Both the position numbers and the translations under genes were made by a program. A stretch of DNA of 7,260 nucleotides from Clostridia bacterium (GTDB taxonomy: Bacteria; Bacillota; Clostridia; Oscillospirales; Acutalibacteraceae), in NCBI GenBank assembly GCA_900754145.1, contig CAAEBW010000003.1, positions 1-7,260 on the forward strand, read 5' to 3'. The notes beneath the pieces were generated by a model. The model saw only the letters and a program-made list of their open reading frames with translations. It was not told the DNA's origin and did not search any database. The stretch's first letter is position 1. Every line of letters starts with the position of its first letter. Of this stretch, positions 1 to 6,246 are shown one piece after another.

Positions 1-9
1 CTTTTTCAT
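1..9 (-). CDS. 5' end of a divergent gene, cut by the window edge
   Basis: Read on the minus strand, an ATG at 9-7 is followed by two lysine codons and then the window ends. A clean Shine-Dalgarno AGGAG lies at 24-20, ten bases before the ATG, and Met-Lys-Lys is a common protein start. An in-frame GTG at 18-16 is too close to the SD to be preferred. Nothing can be said about the product. The call rests only on the SD, its spacing and the start codon; it could be chance in purine-rich sequence. Confidence 0.5.
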
Positions 10-100
10 TTTGTTCACTCTCCTGAAAATATTTTACCAACATTTTCACTCTTTGAACAGTCCTTTTTTACTATACAACTTTCCATAATTTTCCTTTCAC

Positions 101-120
101 TGTTTTTTTAAGAAAAAACA
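101..120. repeat. Perfect 8-base inverted repeat, A/T rich
   Basis: The arms tgtttttt (101-108) and aaaaaaca (113-120) are exact reverse complements separated by four bases. As RNA the stem would be mostly A-U pairs and weak. As DNA it gives back-to-back A-tracts, which can bend DNA or act as UP-like elements or a repressor site. It sits between the two divergent transcription units. Function is not shown by the sequence. Confidence 0.3.
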
Positions 121-194
121 CACAAAACAAACGGCTATCTTTTCAGCACTTGTAATGATTTTGTAACTTTTTTATGTATTTTGATTAATATTAC

Positions 195-223
195 TTGCAA
201 ATTAAACTCGAATTGTGTAAAAT
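195..223 (+). promoter_or_regulatory. Sigma-A type promoter of the regulator-ftsEX operon
   Basis: A -35 box TTGCAA (195-200) and a -10 box TAAAAT (218-223) are separated by exactly 17 bases, with an AT-rich upstream flank. Transcription would start near 230, leaving a leader of about 40 bases before the ATG at 269. The SD of the first gene is AAGGGA at 252-257. Each box differs from consensus at one position. It is the best + strand promoter match I found upstream of 269. Confidence 0.6.
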
Positions 224-268
224 AGAATCAGTATTATTAATTAATATTTTTAAGGGATGTGCATATAA

Positions 269-1345
269 ATGTCTAACCGTCTTTTTCAGGGCGTAATTCA
301 TCAAATGAAGGACGCTGTTGACCGTACTTTCGGCGTAATTGATGAAAATTTCACAATTATTGCCTGCAGCGAGTTGGGACGTATCGGCGAAGCTGTCGCA
401 AGCTTTACAGTACCCGCAAACGATTTTGTTGTAAGCGGCGGATGTACTTATAAAAGCATAGGAGCTTCTCAGGGCGCTGACTATATTGTTTTTGTTGAGG
501 GAGACGATATTTTAGCATCAAAATACGCCGCGGTTCTGGCTGTTTCCTTTTCCAACATTAAATTTTATTACGACGAAAAATACGACCGCAGTAACTTTAT
601 TAAAAACATAATACTTGATAATATTTTGCCGGGGGATATTTACCTTAAATCGCGCGAGCTTTATTTTAATTCCGATGTTTCCCGCACGGTCGTGCTTATC
701 AGAGCTACCGAAAAGCACGATGTTTCGGTTTACGATATTGTGCAGAACCTGTTTCCCGATAAGAGCAAGGATTTCGTTATCAATATAAATGAAACCGATA
801 TTGCGCTTGTAAAGGAAACTAAGACGGGAATTGAGTCGAAGACCATTGAGAAATTAGCCTCCACTATTGCCGATACAATTTCGGGTGAATTTTACGTTCA
901 TGTTGTTGTCGGAATCGGCACTACGGTTGACAATCTTAAGGATCTTGCGCGTTCCTTTAAGGAAGCTCAGCAGGCACTTGAGGTAGGCAAGGTTTTCGAT
1001 ACCGAAAAAACAATCGTATCCTACGACAATCTCGGTATCGCAAGACTTATCTATCAGCTGCCCACAACCCTTTGTGAAACCTTTTTAAAGGAGGTTTTCA
1101 AGCGCGGATCTATTGAAAGCCTTGATCAGGAAACCCTGTTTACCATTCAGCGCTTCTTTGAAAACAACCTTAATGTTTCGGAGACCTCGAGAAAGCTTTT
1201 CGTTCACCGCAACACACTGGTTTACAGACTTGAAAAGATTAAAAAGATTACAGGTCTTGATCTGCGCGAATTTGACCACGCAATCATCTTTAAAATCGCT
1301 CTTATGGTTAATAAGTACCTCAAGAGCAATCCCATTAAGTATTAA
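269..1345 (+). CDS. PucR/CdaR-like transcriptional regulator
   Basis: The 358-residue cytoplasmic protein looks like a sensor-regulator of the PucR/CdaR (sugar diacid regulator) superfamily. The C-terminus, about residues 285-350, is the typical PucR helix-turn-helix: the recognition part reads NVSETSRKLFVHRNTLVYRL (302-321), followed by a conserved Lys/Ile-rich helix. Roughly residues 205-270 resemble the degenerate GGDEF-like linker of CdaR proteins. The N-terminus (about 15-110) has a motif like VIDENFTIIACSELGRIGE, resembling the sensory domain of sugar-diacid regulators, but more weakly. A stop codon lies immediately before the ATG, so no upstream start in frame is possible; the SD AAGGGA is 11 bases away. 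It is the first gene of an operon with ftsE 23 bases downstream. The ligand and targets are unknown. Placement suggests control of its own operon, which is inference. Confidence 0.85.
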   Translation: MSNRLFQGVIHQMKDAVDRTFGVIDENFTIIACSELGRIGEAVASFTVPANDFVVSGGCTYKSIGASQGADYIVFVEGDDILASKYAAVLAVSFSNIKFYYDEKYDRSNFIKNIILDNILPGDIYLKSRELYFNSDVSRTVVLIRATEKHDVSVYDIVQNLFPDKSKDFVININETDIALVKETKTGIESKTIEKLASTIADTISGEFYVHVVVGIGTTVDNLKDLARSFKEAQQALEVGKVFDTEKTIVSYDNLGIARLIYQLPTTLCETFLKEVFKRGSIESLDQETLFTIQRFFENNLNVSETSRKLFVHRNTLVYRLEKIKKITGLDLREFDHAIIFKIALMVNKYLKSNPIKY

Positions 1346-1368
1346 TTGAAAGAGTGAATTTTTAATAA

Positions 1369-2091
1369 ATGGAAGAAATACTCACAGAACGTGAAAATCA
1401 GACGTCCGCAAAGCCTATTATTGAATTCCGCGGCGTTTCAAAAACCTATCCTACGGGAACTCACGCGATTGAGGATGTTAATATCAGAATAACGGCGGGA
1501 GAGTTTGTTTTTGTCGTCGGTTCCTCGGGCGCGGGCAAAAGTACCTTTATGAAGCTTATAATGCGCGAGGAAAAGGCAAATACGGGTACAATTACCGTCA
1601 ACGGCTTCAATCTCACATCAATGCCCAGAAGACAGGTGCCTATGCTCAGGCGAACTATGGGCATTGTATTTCAGGATTTCCGCCTAATACCTACAATGAA
1701 CGTCTTTCAAAACGTTGCCTTTGCAATGCACGTTGTAGGAGCAAGCGACAGGGACGTGCGCAGGGAGGTATCGAAGGCTCTCTCTAAGGTCGGACTCGGC
1801 AATAAAGCACGTTCTATGCCCGCTCAGCTTTCGGGCGGTGAGCAACAGCGCGTCGGTCTTGCGCGCGCGCTTGTAAACTCGCCCGACCTTATTATTGCGG
1901 ACGAGCCTACGGGAAATGTCGACCCGAATATGTCGTATGAAATCGTATCCCTGCTTACCGAAATAAATAAGCGCGGCACTACCGTGCTTATGGTTACTCA
2001 TGACCATAACCTAGTAAGGGATTTTCAGCATAGGGTCATTATGCTTGAACGCGGAAAAATTGTAGCAGATAACGCCGGAGGTAGCTTTTAA
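1369..2091 (+). CDS. ftsE: Cell division ATP-binding protein FtsE
   Basis: This is the ABC-type ATPase of the FtsEX complex, which sits under the membrane and uses ATP to drive conformational change in FtsX. All nucleotide-binding motifs are present: Walker A GSSGAGKST at residues 51-59, Q-loop Gln102, signature LSGGE at 154-158, Walker B LIIADE at 174-179, the DEPTGNVDP stretch and the H-loop His211. The length of 240 is slightly above the usual 220-230 because about 16 residues precede the normal start region (IIEFRGVSKTYP). The start ATG at 1369 has only a weak SD (GAAAGAG about 14 bases upstream), but no better start codon is visible. The stop overlaps the ftsX ATG by one base (TAATG), typical of translational coupling of partner subunits. 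Confidence 0.96.
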   Translation: MEEILTERENQTSAKPIIEFRGVSKTYPTGTHAIEDVNIRITAGEFVFVVGSSGAGKSTFMKLIMREEKANTGTITVNGFNLTSMPRRQVPMLRRTMGIVFQDFRLIPTMNVFQNVAFAMHVVGASDRDVRREVSKALSKVGLGNKARSMPAQLSGGEQQRVGLARALVNSPDLIIADEPTGNVDPNMSYEIVSLLTEINKRGTTVLMVTHDHNLVRDFQHRVIMLERGKIVADNAGGSF

Positions 2092-3164
2092 TGAAAATCA
2101 GCAGTATTAAATACCTGACCGGCGAGGGTGTAAAAAACGCCTGGGTTAATAGACTTATGACCTTGGCTTCAATCGGCGTGCTTGTTGCGTGTATGGTAAT
2201 TATCGGTCTTGCAATTCTCATTTCCGAGAATGTAAACAAGGCGGTCGGCAAGCTTGAACAGCAAAACGTCGTTATGGCGTATATGAAGGATTACAACTGG
2301 GCGCTCTACGGCGAAAAGGATACTTCCTCAGATTCTTCTGCTTCTTCTGACGCTACCTCTTCTGGTACTGCGTCTGATACCGAAGGCACCGCGCCCGATG
2401 GGGAAGAGGCGGATAAAAACGGAATTAAGCCGAGCGATTATGTTATTCATAACGACGACGAGGCAAAGGCTCTCTGCGATAAAATTTCAGAGCTTCCGAA
2501 TGTAGCCTCGGTGACATATGTGACAAGCGACGAGGGACTCGAAAGCGTAAAGGAATCTATGCTTGAGGGGCAGGAAAGCTATTTCACCTTCCTTGATGAG
2601 GAATACGGCAATCCTATGTCCGGAGCGGCTAAGGTTACGATGAAGGATATGTCGCAGTTCGATCAAACCATCGAGCAGATAAAGAAAATGGACGGTATCG
2701 ACGCGGTACAGTCCCAAAACGATTTGGCGGATAAAATAACCGCGATTAAGCGTGGAATAGGTATTGCGGGCTTTTGGATTATAGCCATTTTAATGGTGAT
2801 TTCACTTGTCATAGTTTCAAATACGATAAGGGTTACAATGTATAACCGAAAGCTTGAAATAAGCATTATGAAGGCGGTGGGTGCTACCGATTCCTTTGTG
2901 AGAATACCCTTTATTGTGGAGGGCGTCTTAATAGGCGTTATTTCCGCACTTATTGCAGAGGGGCTTTTGTACTTCTGCTACCGAGTTGCAACCGAAACTA
3001 TTATTTCCACCCTCGGTACTAACGATATTGTGCGCTACGGCGATGTTGCAATAATGCTCTTGCTTATATTTATAGGTATAGGTGTTTTTGCAGGCATACT
3101 CGGCAGTGTTATTATGATAAGCAAATATCTTCGCCGCGAGGGCAGTGAGTTTGCCGCTATTTGA
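2091..3164 (+). CDS. ftsX: Cell division permease-like protein FtsX
   Basis: FtsX is the membrane subunit of FtsEX; its extracellular domain contacts and activates a peptidoglycan hydrolase. The protein shows a short cytoplasmic N-terminus, membrane segment 1 (about 23-45), a large extracellular domain (about 46-220), and three more membrane segments (about 225-247, 272-297, 325-347). The family hallmark after segment 2 is clear: SNTIRVT at 243-249, RKLEISIMKAVGA at 253-265 and RIPFIVEG at 271-278. At 357 residues it is longer than the usual ~300 because of a Ser/Thr/Asp/Glu-rich insert at about 74-115, placed between the first extracellular strand (VVMAYMKD) and the next helix (EAKALCDKI). 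The start codon overlaps the ftsE stop. A secreted M23 peptidase follows after 20 bases. Confidence 0.94.
   Translation: MKISSIKYLTGEGVKNAWVNRLMTLASIGVLVACMVIIGLAILISENVNKAVGKLEQQNVVMAYMKDYNWALYGEKDTSSDSSASSDATSSGTASDTEGTAPDGEEADKNGIKPSDYVIHNDDEAKALCDKISELPNVASVTYVTSDEGLESVKESMLEGQESYFTFLDEEYGNPMSGAAKVTMKDMSQFDQTIEQIKKMDGIDAVQSQNDLADKITAIKRGIGIAGFWIIAILMVISLVIVSNTIRVTMYNRKLEISIMKAVGATDSFVRIPFIVEGVLIGVISALIAEGLLYFCYRVATETIISTLGTNDIVRYGDVAIMLLLIFIGIGVFAGILGSVIMISKYLRREGSEFAAI
2325..2366 (+). repeat. 9-base in-frame tandem repeats within ftsX
   Basis: Three adjacent 9-base units, tcctcagat (2325-2333), tcttctgct (2334-2342) and tcttctgac (2343-2351), encode Ser-Ser-Asp, Ser-Ser-Ala and Ser-Ser-Asp (residues 79-87). 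After a 6-base interruption a fourth related unit, tcttctggt (2358-2366), encodes Ser-Ser-Gly. All spacings are multiples of three, so gain or loss of units would keep the reading frame. This repeat forms the core of the unusual extracellular insert. Confidence 0.75.
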
Positions 3165-3173
3165 CCCGTTTTT

Positions 3174-3178
3174 GGAGG
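3174..3178 (+). promoter_or_regulatory. Ribosome binding site fixing the M23 peptidase start
   Basis: GGAGG ends six bases before the ATG at 3185. An in-frame TTG at 3161 would add eight residues in front of a normal Met-Lys-Lys-Arg signal peptide and would place this SD inside the coding region. The ATG at 3185 is therefore the better start. Confidence 0.85.
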
Positions 3179-3184
3179 AAAACA

Positions 3185-4405
3185 ATGAAAAAAAGGATTA
3201 TAAAGCTTATTTGTGCAGTTACAGTGCTTTCTATTTCACTCGGTATATATTTCTGCGTACCCGCCGCTGCCGCGACCGAGTCGGAGCTGAGAAGCGAAAT
3301 TTCTAAAATACAAAATGAACAAAATCAGCTTCAGTCTCAAATCAATTCGCTTAAAAGCGACAAGGCAAAGCAACAGGAGCTGAAAGCGGCTATTGAAAAG
3401 CAAATGTCGCTCGTTCAAAAGGAAATTGACCTCTGCAATCAGGAAATAAGTTCGATCAACAGTAAAATCGCCGCAAACAAGGCGGAAATTGATAAGAAAA
3501 ATGCCGAAATCGAGGCGGATAAGCTTGCTTTCAAAAAGCGGCTTCGCGCGATTTATATGAGCAGCTCGGACAGTAATGTTCAGATACTTTTGGGCGCCGA
3601 TGATTTTTCTCAGTTTTTACAGCTTTCTCAGCTTACCGCGTCGGTTTCGGCGCGCGATAAGCTTATGATTCAAAAGATTGTTGAGGCAGTCGAAGCGCTT
3701 GAAGCAAAACAGGCGGAAAACAACAAGCTTTTAGAAGAGCAAAAAAGCGTTAAAGCTACAATTACCGCAAAGCAAAACGACCTTAAGTCGCAAAGCAATG
3801 AGATACAGTCTATTATTTCTGAACTTAATAACAAGCAGAATTCGGCACAGTCTCAGATTAACGAAAATGCGGCACTGCTTAAGGAAATGCAGAATGATCT
3901 CAATGAAATACTCAACAGTGCAAATTCAGGCACGGGTCAGGTATACGACGGAGGACAGTTCCTCTGGCCGACCCCGACCATCACCAGGATCACGTCTTAT
4001 TTCGGTCCGCGTTGGGGCACAAACCATAACGGTATCGATATTTCAAACGGAACCTACGGTGCTAAAATCGTTGCGATTGCGGACGGTGTTGTAACCCGCT
4101 CGGTAAATCATTGTACCCATAACTATCCGAAATCAAGCGATTGCTGTGGCATTTCGGGTCAGGGCAAGGGCTACGGCAACCATGTTGTAATTGACCACGG
4201 TCGCGGCTCTGACGGAAGCACCTATGCGGCTTATTACGCGCATATGTCTTCGGTTGCGGTTTCGACTGGTCAGCACGTTAAGAAGGGGCAGACCATAGGC
4301 TATGTAGGCTGTACGGGATATTCAACAGGGCCGCATCTCCATTTCGGACTTATTGTAAACGGCGGGTGGAAAGATCCTATGCGCTATTATTCCTCAACAA
4401 AATAA
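3185..4405 (+). CDS. Secreted coiled-coil M23 peptidoglycan endopeptidase, EnvC-like FtsEX client
   Basis: The 406-residue product starts with a signal peptide (basic MKKRIIK, hydrophobic core, likely cleavage after the alanines near 27-29). A long coiled coil rich in Gln, Glu, Lys and Asn follows to about residue 245, then a C-terminal M23 (LytM-type) metallopeptidase domain at about 257-403. The zinc and catalytic residues are intact: His281 and Asp285 in NHNGID, His353 in YAHMSS, and His384/His386 in GPHLHFG. It should therefore cut peptide cross-links itself, unlike Escherichia coli EnvC, whose LytM domain is degenerate and only activates amidases. A Cys/His-rich loop (309-322) interrupts the domain. 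Being 20 bases behind ftsX, it is probably the hydrolase controlled by FtsEX through its coiled coil, as with PcsB and CwlO in other Firmicutes. Two stop codons in tandem end the gene. Confidence 0.9.
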   Translation: MKKRIIKLICAVTVLSISLGIYFCVPAAAATESELRSEISKIQNEQNQLQSQINSLKSDKAKQQELKAAIEKQMSLVQKEIDLCNQEISSINSKIAANKAEIDKKNAEIEADKLAFKKRLRAIYMSSSDSNVQILLGADDFSQFLQLSQLTASVSARDKLMIQKIVEAVEALEAKQAENNKLLEEQKSVKATITAKQNDLKSQSNEIQSIISELNNKQNSAQSQINENAALLKEMQNDLNEILNSANSGTGQVYDGGQFLWPTPTITRITSYFGPRWGTNHNGIDISNGTYGAKIVAIADGVVTRSVNHCTHNYPKSSDCCGISGQGKGYGNHVVIDHGRGSDGSTYAAYYAHMSSVAVSTGQHVKKGQTIGYVGCTGYSTGPHLHFGLIVNGGWKDPMRYYSSTK

Positions 4406-4412
4406 TAAAAGC

Positions 4413-4449
4413 GCCGTCACCCATGGCTATTGGCGGGTGACGGCTTTTT
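4413..4449 (+). terminator. Strong intrinsic terminator after the M23 gene
   Basis: A perfect 10-base-pair stem, gccgtcaccc (4413-4422) with gggtgacggc (4435-4444), encloses a 12-base loop and is followed at once by five T residues (4445-4449). It begins seven bases after the M23 stop codon. An A-run at 4407-4410 gives some potential for termination in the other direction. It separates the ftsEX operon from the downstream cluster. Confidence 0.92.
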
Positions 4450-4451
4450 GC

Positions 4452-4457
4452 AAGGGG
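4452..4457 (+). promoter_or_regulatory. Ribosome binding site pointing to an AUU start
   Basis: AAGGGG lies two bases after the terminator T-run. The next eight bases lead exactly to an ATT codon at 4466, in frame with the VanZ-family protein. No ATG, GTG or TTG start lies at a suitable distance: a GTG at 4457-4459 is followed directly by a stop, and the first ATG in frame is at 4511, about 53 bases from this SD and without one of its own. Confidence 0.6.
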
Positions 4458-4465
4458 TGTAAACT

Positions 4466-4957
4466 ATTAAGGGCTTCAGAATTGTTACCGCCGTTTTACT
4501 TTGTCTCTGGATGGTGTTGATTTTCTGCCTCTCGTCGCAGAACGCGGAGCTTTCCTCGCAAACCAGCGGCAGCGTTATTGAGTCGGTCGCGGATATTTTT
4601 TACCCCGGCTTTTCGGATATGTCCGCCGCCGAGCAGGGCGAAATAATTGCCGCTTTTCAGTTTATTGCAAGAAAGACCGCTCATTTCTCGCTTTACGCTG
4701 TTTTGGGACTGCTCTCGTTTTTAAGCGTGATAAGCTACCGAAATTTGAAATACCGTTTTCGTCTTTTGATAAGTGCGGGTATTTGCCTTTTATACGCGGC
4801 AAGCGATGAATTTCATCAGTTATTTGTGTCGGGCAGAAGCGGGGAAATTCGGGATATCTGCATTGATTTTTCAGGCTCGCTTATTGCAATAACGGTTTCG
4901 GCTCTTTTGTCAAGATACATTAAACGTATATATAAGCATATTAGGACGGTGGACTGA
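4466..4957 (+). CDS. VanZ-family membrane protein, probable AUU start
   Basis: Starting at ATT 4466 gives 163 residues; the first ATG in frame (4511) gives 148. The longer form supplies a basic start (MKGFRIVTAV) and completes the first membrane helix up to LIFCLSSQ, a layout usual in VanZ-like proteins, while the ATG start would cut that helix in half and has no SD. VanZ-family signatures are clear: RKTAHFSLY (69-77), and the long motif with DEFHQLFVSGRSGEIRD (114-130) followed by Asp134 and Gly137. About four membrane segments are predicted. Some VanZ proteins raise resistance to teicoplanin or other lipoglycopeptides, but most family members are uncharacterised, so resistance should not be assumed. 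Its stop directly abuts the ATG of the next gene. Confidence 0.85.
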   Translation: MKGFRIVTAVLLCLWMVLIFCLSSQNAELSSQTSGSVIESVADIFYPGFSDMSAAEQGEIIAAFQFIARKTAHFSLYAVLGLLSFLSVISYRNLKYRFRLLISAGICLLYAASDEFHQLFVSGRSGEIRDICIDFSGSLIAITVSALLSRYIKRIYKHIRTVD

Positions 4958-6229
4958 ATGCAAAACAAGAATTTTAAGCTTAAGTATTTTTACATAGGAC
5001 TTACGGCTTTTTTGACGGTTGCGGCATGCGTTGTGTTTTTCTTTTTGATTTACCGTCTGCCCGGAATATTCTCTGCTCTCGGAAAAATACTTTCGGTAAT
5101 GCAACCTGTTATAATCGGACTTATAATCGCCTACCTTGTAAACCCTATTGCAAATTCTATAAACGGGGGCTTATTAAAGCTTTCCAAAAAATTTTTTAAT
5201 AAGAATCCCGAAATTACCCGCAAAATATCAAAAGCGGTGAGCGTTTTCGGGGCCTTGGCGGTTTTTATCATTATTCTTGTACTCATTATCTATATGATAG
5301 TCCCGCAGTTTATCGACAGTATTTCGAGTATGATAAAGGTTTTGCCCGGTCAGCTCGACGCTTTTATAAAGGAAATTTCCGCGGAGTTTGAGCGAAATAA
5401 GGATTTGCAGAACCTGATAAACGCGGTCTACGAATACGAAAAGGAATGGCTGCAAAACGACCTTACGGGCTATGTTAATTCCTTCGCCTCATATTTTGCT
5501 TCGGGGGTCTGGAGCGTTGTAAGCTTTCTTAAAAACTTTGCTGTCGGGCTTATTTTCGCGCTTTATATTCTCTTTAACAAGGCGTTGCTTATGCGGCAGT
5601 TCAGAAAGCTTTTATATGCCTGCATCAATAATACCGTTGTGGAGCATATATTCAGAACAGGGAATAAGACTCATAGAATTTTCAGCGGCTTTATATACGG
5701 AAAGCTGCTCGATTCCTTTATTATCGGCGTCCTCTGCTTCATAGGCATATCTATTCTTAAAATTCCGTATACTATGCTTGTGGCGGTTGTAATAGGTGTT
5801 ACCAATATTATTCCCGTTTTCGGTCCTTACTTAGGCGGAATTCCCTGCGCGGCGCTGATACTGCTGACCGACCCGATAAAGGGACTCTATTTTATAATCT
5901 TCATAATACTTCTTCAGGCGTTGGACGGAAACTTTATCGGACCTAAAATACTCGGAAATTCCACTGGGCTTTCGGCGTTTTGGGTTGTTTTCGCAATAGT
6001 AGTCGGCGGCGGTCTGTTCGGCGTGCTTGGTATGATTATAGGCGTTCCGCTCTTTGCGGTGCTTTACTACCTGATTACAACCTTTGTCAATTTCAGGCTT
6101 AAAAGGAAAAATCTCCCGTGCAACAGCGATTATTACGATTCTTCCGTTTGCGACAAGATTAAAGGAACCGAGGATTTAAGGGTTGAAATACCCCTTAATA
6201 ATAATGCTGTGCCTGAAGAAAATTCTTAA
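4958..6229 (+). CDS. AI-2E family transporter (PF01594-type permease)
   Basis: This 423-residue multi-spanning membrane protein belongs to the AI-2E transporter family (TqsA/YdiK/YhhQ-like UPF0118 group). The C-terminal half carries the family core: GVTNIIPVFGPYLGGIP, then LDGNFIGPKILGNSTGLSAFW with Asp323, Asn325 and Pro329, then VVGGGLFGVLGMIIGVPLFAVLYY. The N-terminal half has paired membrane helices and a soluble, charged stretch (about residues 120-165). A hydrophilic tail of some 40 residues ends the protein. The family name comes from autoinducer-2 export by TqsA; other members act as sodium/proton antiporters, so the substrate here is open. The start ATG touches the VanZ stop, with a weak SD (AGGACGGTGG) in the end of that gene, suggesting coupled translation. 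Family assignment is firm, function is not. Confidence 0.92.
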   Translation: MQNKNFKLKYFYIGLTAFLTVAACVVFFFLIYRLPGIFSALGKILSVMQPVIIGLIIAYLVNPIANSINGGLLKLSKKFFNKNPEITRKISKAVSVFGALAVFIIILVLIIYMIVPQFIDSISSMIKVLPGQLDAFIKEISAEFERNKDLQNLINAVYEYEKEWLQNDLTGYVNSFASYFASGVWSVVSFLKNFAVGLIFALYILFNKALLMRQFRKLLYACINNTVVEHIFRTGNKTHRIFSGFIYGKLLDSFIIGVLCFIGISILKIPYTMLVAVVIGVTNIIPVFGPYLGGIPCAALILLTDPIKGLYFIIFIILLQALDGNFIGPKILGNSTGLSAFWVVFAIVVGGGLFGVLGMIIGVPLFAVLYYLITTFVNFRLKRKNLPCNSDYYDSSVCDKIKGTEDLRVEIPLNNNAVPEENS

Positions 6230-6246
6230 AGGGGTTGGTGTCATAA

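Larger units (their letters stand above)
10..268. promoter_or_regulatory. AT-rich divergent intergenic region
   Basis: This stretch separates the truncated minus-strand gene from the + strand operon and has no open frame of note. It holds the + strand promoter (195-223), an 8-base inverted repeat (101-120), and a possible minus-strand -10 box TATAGT (75-70) without a convincing -35. The 9-base word attaatatt occurs at 184-192 and 240-248, on either side of the + strand promoter, and a 12-base palindrome spans 235-246. In DNA this AT-rich such words can be chance, so operator assignment would be speculative. Confidence 0.55.

Noticed and set aside
70..75. Minus-strand -10 box TATAGT for the divergent gene.
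   Set aside because: The distance to the left-edge gene fits, but no convincing -35 lies 16-18 bases upstream, so it is not listed as a promoter.
1684..2007. Minus-strand open frame of 107 codons inside ftsE.
   Set aside because: It lies wholly antisense to the highly conserved FtsE motifs and is a shadow of that gene.
3161..3184. Upstream TTG start for the M23 peptidase.
   Set aside because: It would put eight atypical residues before the signal peptide and the SD inside the coding region; the ATG at 3185 fits better.
4423..4440. Small open frame (five codons and a stop) in the terminator hairpin, as a possible leader peptide.
   Set aside because: It has no SD, lies inside the hairpin, and its codons show no regulatory amino-acid pattern.
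4466..4957. Calling the VanZ-like gene a glycopeptide resistance gene.
   Set aside because: No van ligase, dehydrogenase or dipeptidase gene is in view, and most VanZ-family proteins have no shown resistance role.
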